Assembly (NCBI RefSeq): GCF_013267355.1
Contig: NZ_CP053985.1
Coordinates: forward strand, 2,604,001 to 2,668,000
Length of the DNA: 64,000 nt
DNA from: Achromobacter pestifer
GTDB taxonomy: Bacteria > Pseudomonadota > Gammaproteobacteria > Burkholderiales > Burkholderiaceae_B
Reading direction: 5' to 3'
The notes under the pieces are model-generated. The model ran no database searches. It was given only the letters and a program-made list of their open reading frames with translations, and was not told the origin of the DNA. Within the stretch, counting starts at the first letter, position 1. Each line of letters begins with the position of its first letter. Both the position numbers and the translations under genes were made by a program. Positions 63,278-64,000 of the stretch are shown piece after piece.

Positions 63278-63352
63278 TGACACTCCTTTGCGGGATCACT
63301 CGACTACTTTCTTCGGTGATCGCACATCATCTTCTGGGTATGTACGCGAACT

Positions 63353-63377
63353 ATTAGTTATAAATTTTATAACTAAT
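63353..63377. promoter_or_regulatory. Perfect AT-rich palindrome between divergent small gene and GNAT gene
   Basis: Twelve-base arms ATTAGTTATAAA (63353-63364) and TTTATAACTAAT (63366-63377) around a single T, in a GC-rich genome. It lies about 76 bases from the leftward start and 86 bases from the rightward start, suitable as an operator for a dimeric regulator controlling one or both. No regulator gene is adjacent. Confidence 0.65.
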
Positions 63378-63462
63378 TAGCCAAATATTCCTACGACGGC
63401 TCGAACGTCCTATATTCCTGGGCAATCCGCCCAGGCCGGGCGGCACGCTATCCGGAACATGC

Positions 63463-63915
63463 ATGCCCCTCGACATACGCCTAGCCACCCTCGACGAGCT
63501 GCCCGACATTGAGCAGATCGTCGCGCAAGCCTACGGCCACTATGTCGCGCGCATCGGCGCGACGCCCGGGCCGATGCTCGATGATTACGCTGCCCGCATC
63601 GCACAAGGCGTGGTCCATGTGCTGCGGGTGCGCGATACCGTGCAAGGTGTGCTGGTCCTGATTCGGGAGGCCGATTGCCTGTTGCTGGACAATATTGCGG
63701 TGGCTCCGCAAGCGCAGGGCAAAGGCTATGGCCGCGACCTGATGCAATTCGCGGAAAACGCGGCGCGCCAGGCCGGTTATGCCAGCATCCGTCTCTACAC
63801 GCAGGAGAAAATGACCGAGAACATCGCTATCTACAAGCGATACGGTTATGTGGAAACCCATCGCGCCGAAGAGATCGGCTTGAAGCGCGTCTTCATGAAA
63901 AAAGCCCTTTTTTAA
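63463..63915 (+). CDS. GNAT-family N-acetyltransferase
   Basis: 150-residue acetyl-CoA-dependent acyltransferase. IRLATLDELPDIEQIVAQAYG at the N-terminus and the acetyl-CoA-binding QAQGKGYGRDLMQFAENAARQAG loop mark the GNAT fold; TENIAIYKRYGYVE is the usual final helix-strand. Substrate unknown. ATG at 63463. It is flanked by AT-rich palindromes on both sides (63353-63377 and 63932-63963). Confidence 0.88.
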   Translation: MPLDIRLATLDELPDIEQIVAQAYGHYVARIGATPGPMLDDYAARIAQGVVHVLRVRDTVQGVLVLIREADCLLLDNIAVAPQAQGKGYGRDLMQFAENAARQAGYASIRLYTQEKMTENIAIYKRYGYVETHRAEEIGLKRVFMKKALF

Positions 63916-63931
63916 GGACTATTCCCCCTCC

Positions 63932-63963
63932 TCATTAATACGAGCATTTATTCGTATTAATGA
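63932..63963. promoter_or_regulatory. AT-rich 12-bp inverted repeat downstream of the GNAT gene
   Basis: Exact arms TCATTAATACGA (63932-63943) and TCGTATTAATGA (63952-63963) around an 8-base loop. No T tract follows, so it is more likely an operator (TetR-like spacing) for a gene beyond the window than a terminator. Confidence 0.6.
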
Positions 63964-64000
63964 AATCCTGTCATTCGTCACGATCCTTGGCGACGACGCG

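Overview
The window reads as ordinary chromosomal DNA from a high-GC betaproteobacterium of the family Alcaligenaceae, most likely Achromobacter or Bordetella. The reasons are the gyrB-dnaN-dnaA / rpmH-rnpA-yidD-yidC core block, a Bug/TctC-type binding protein without its own permeases, many amino-acid ABC operons controlled by LysR and GntR(FCD) regulators, and a third codon position that is almost always G or C. The genus is inferred, not shown. I saw no rRNA, tRNA, CRISPR array, transposase or prophage gene.

Layout. 1-5.5 kb: end of cytosine deaminase, an AraC-GyrI regulator, an orphan ABC binding protein, an FMN-dependent alpha-hydroxyacid dehydrogenase, a phytanoyl-CoA-dioxygenase-like protein and acylphosphatase. 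5.5-12 kb: an EamA exporter and a glutamate/aspartate-type ABC operon (gltI-J-K-L) ending in a threonine-aldolase-family gene, with a divergent LysR gene. 12-14.2 kb: a VOC protein with a flavin reductase, and another LysR. 14.2-20.1 kb: two convergent operons, DUF1989-GntR on the + strand and binding protein-fused ABC permease/ATPase-amidase-ectoine synthase on the - strand. Both are preceded by the same palindrome, so they look like one regulon. This is the most promising candidate for an undescribed pathway.

20.4-28.9 kb: an unknown exported protein, then a six-gene minus-strand operon (YcaC-type hydrolase, MFS exporter, pirin, XapX, YtcJ-type amidohydrolase, DoxX) divergent from a LysR gene. 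29-36.3 kb: a second glt-type ABC operon flanked by a HAD hydrolase upstream and a PLP dehydratase, aminotransferase and RidA downstream, divergent from a GntR gene. Three tandem heptamers sit in the promoter spacer between them. 36.5-44.7 kb: gyrB, dnaN and dnaA on the - strand; rpmH, rnpA, yidD and yidC on the + strand.

44.9-60.5 kb: about 16 kb of accessory genes lie between yidC and mnmE, which are neighbours in many bacteria. They are catalase with an OxyR-like promoter, a taurine/sulfonate-type ABC operon with a TauD-like dioxygenase, a GntR/Bug/FAH/RidA operon with a palindromic operator on its promoter, and a dipeptide-type ABC operon ending in an M20 amidohydrolase. 60.6-64 kb: mnmE, a MarR-like regulator, a small membrane protein, a small unknown protein and a GNAT acetyltransferase. 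Two strong AT-rich palindromes flank the GNAT gene.

Taken together this is a housekeeping replication/translation core set in a landscape of nutrient-scavenging operons. Each pairs an importer with a catabolic enzyme and a nearby regulator. Several operators are visible directly in the sequence.
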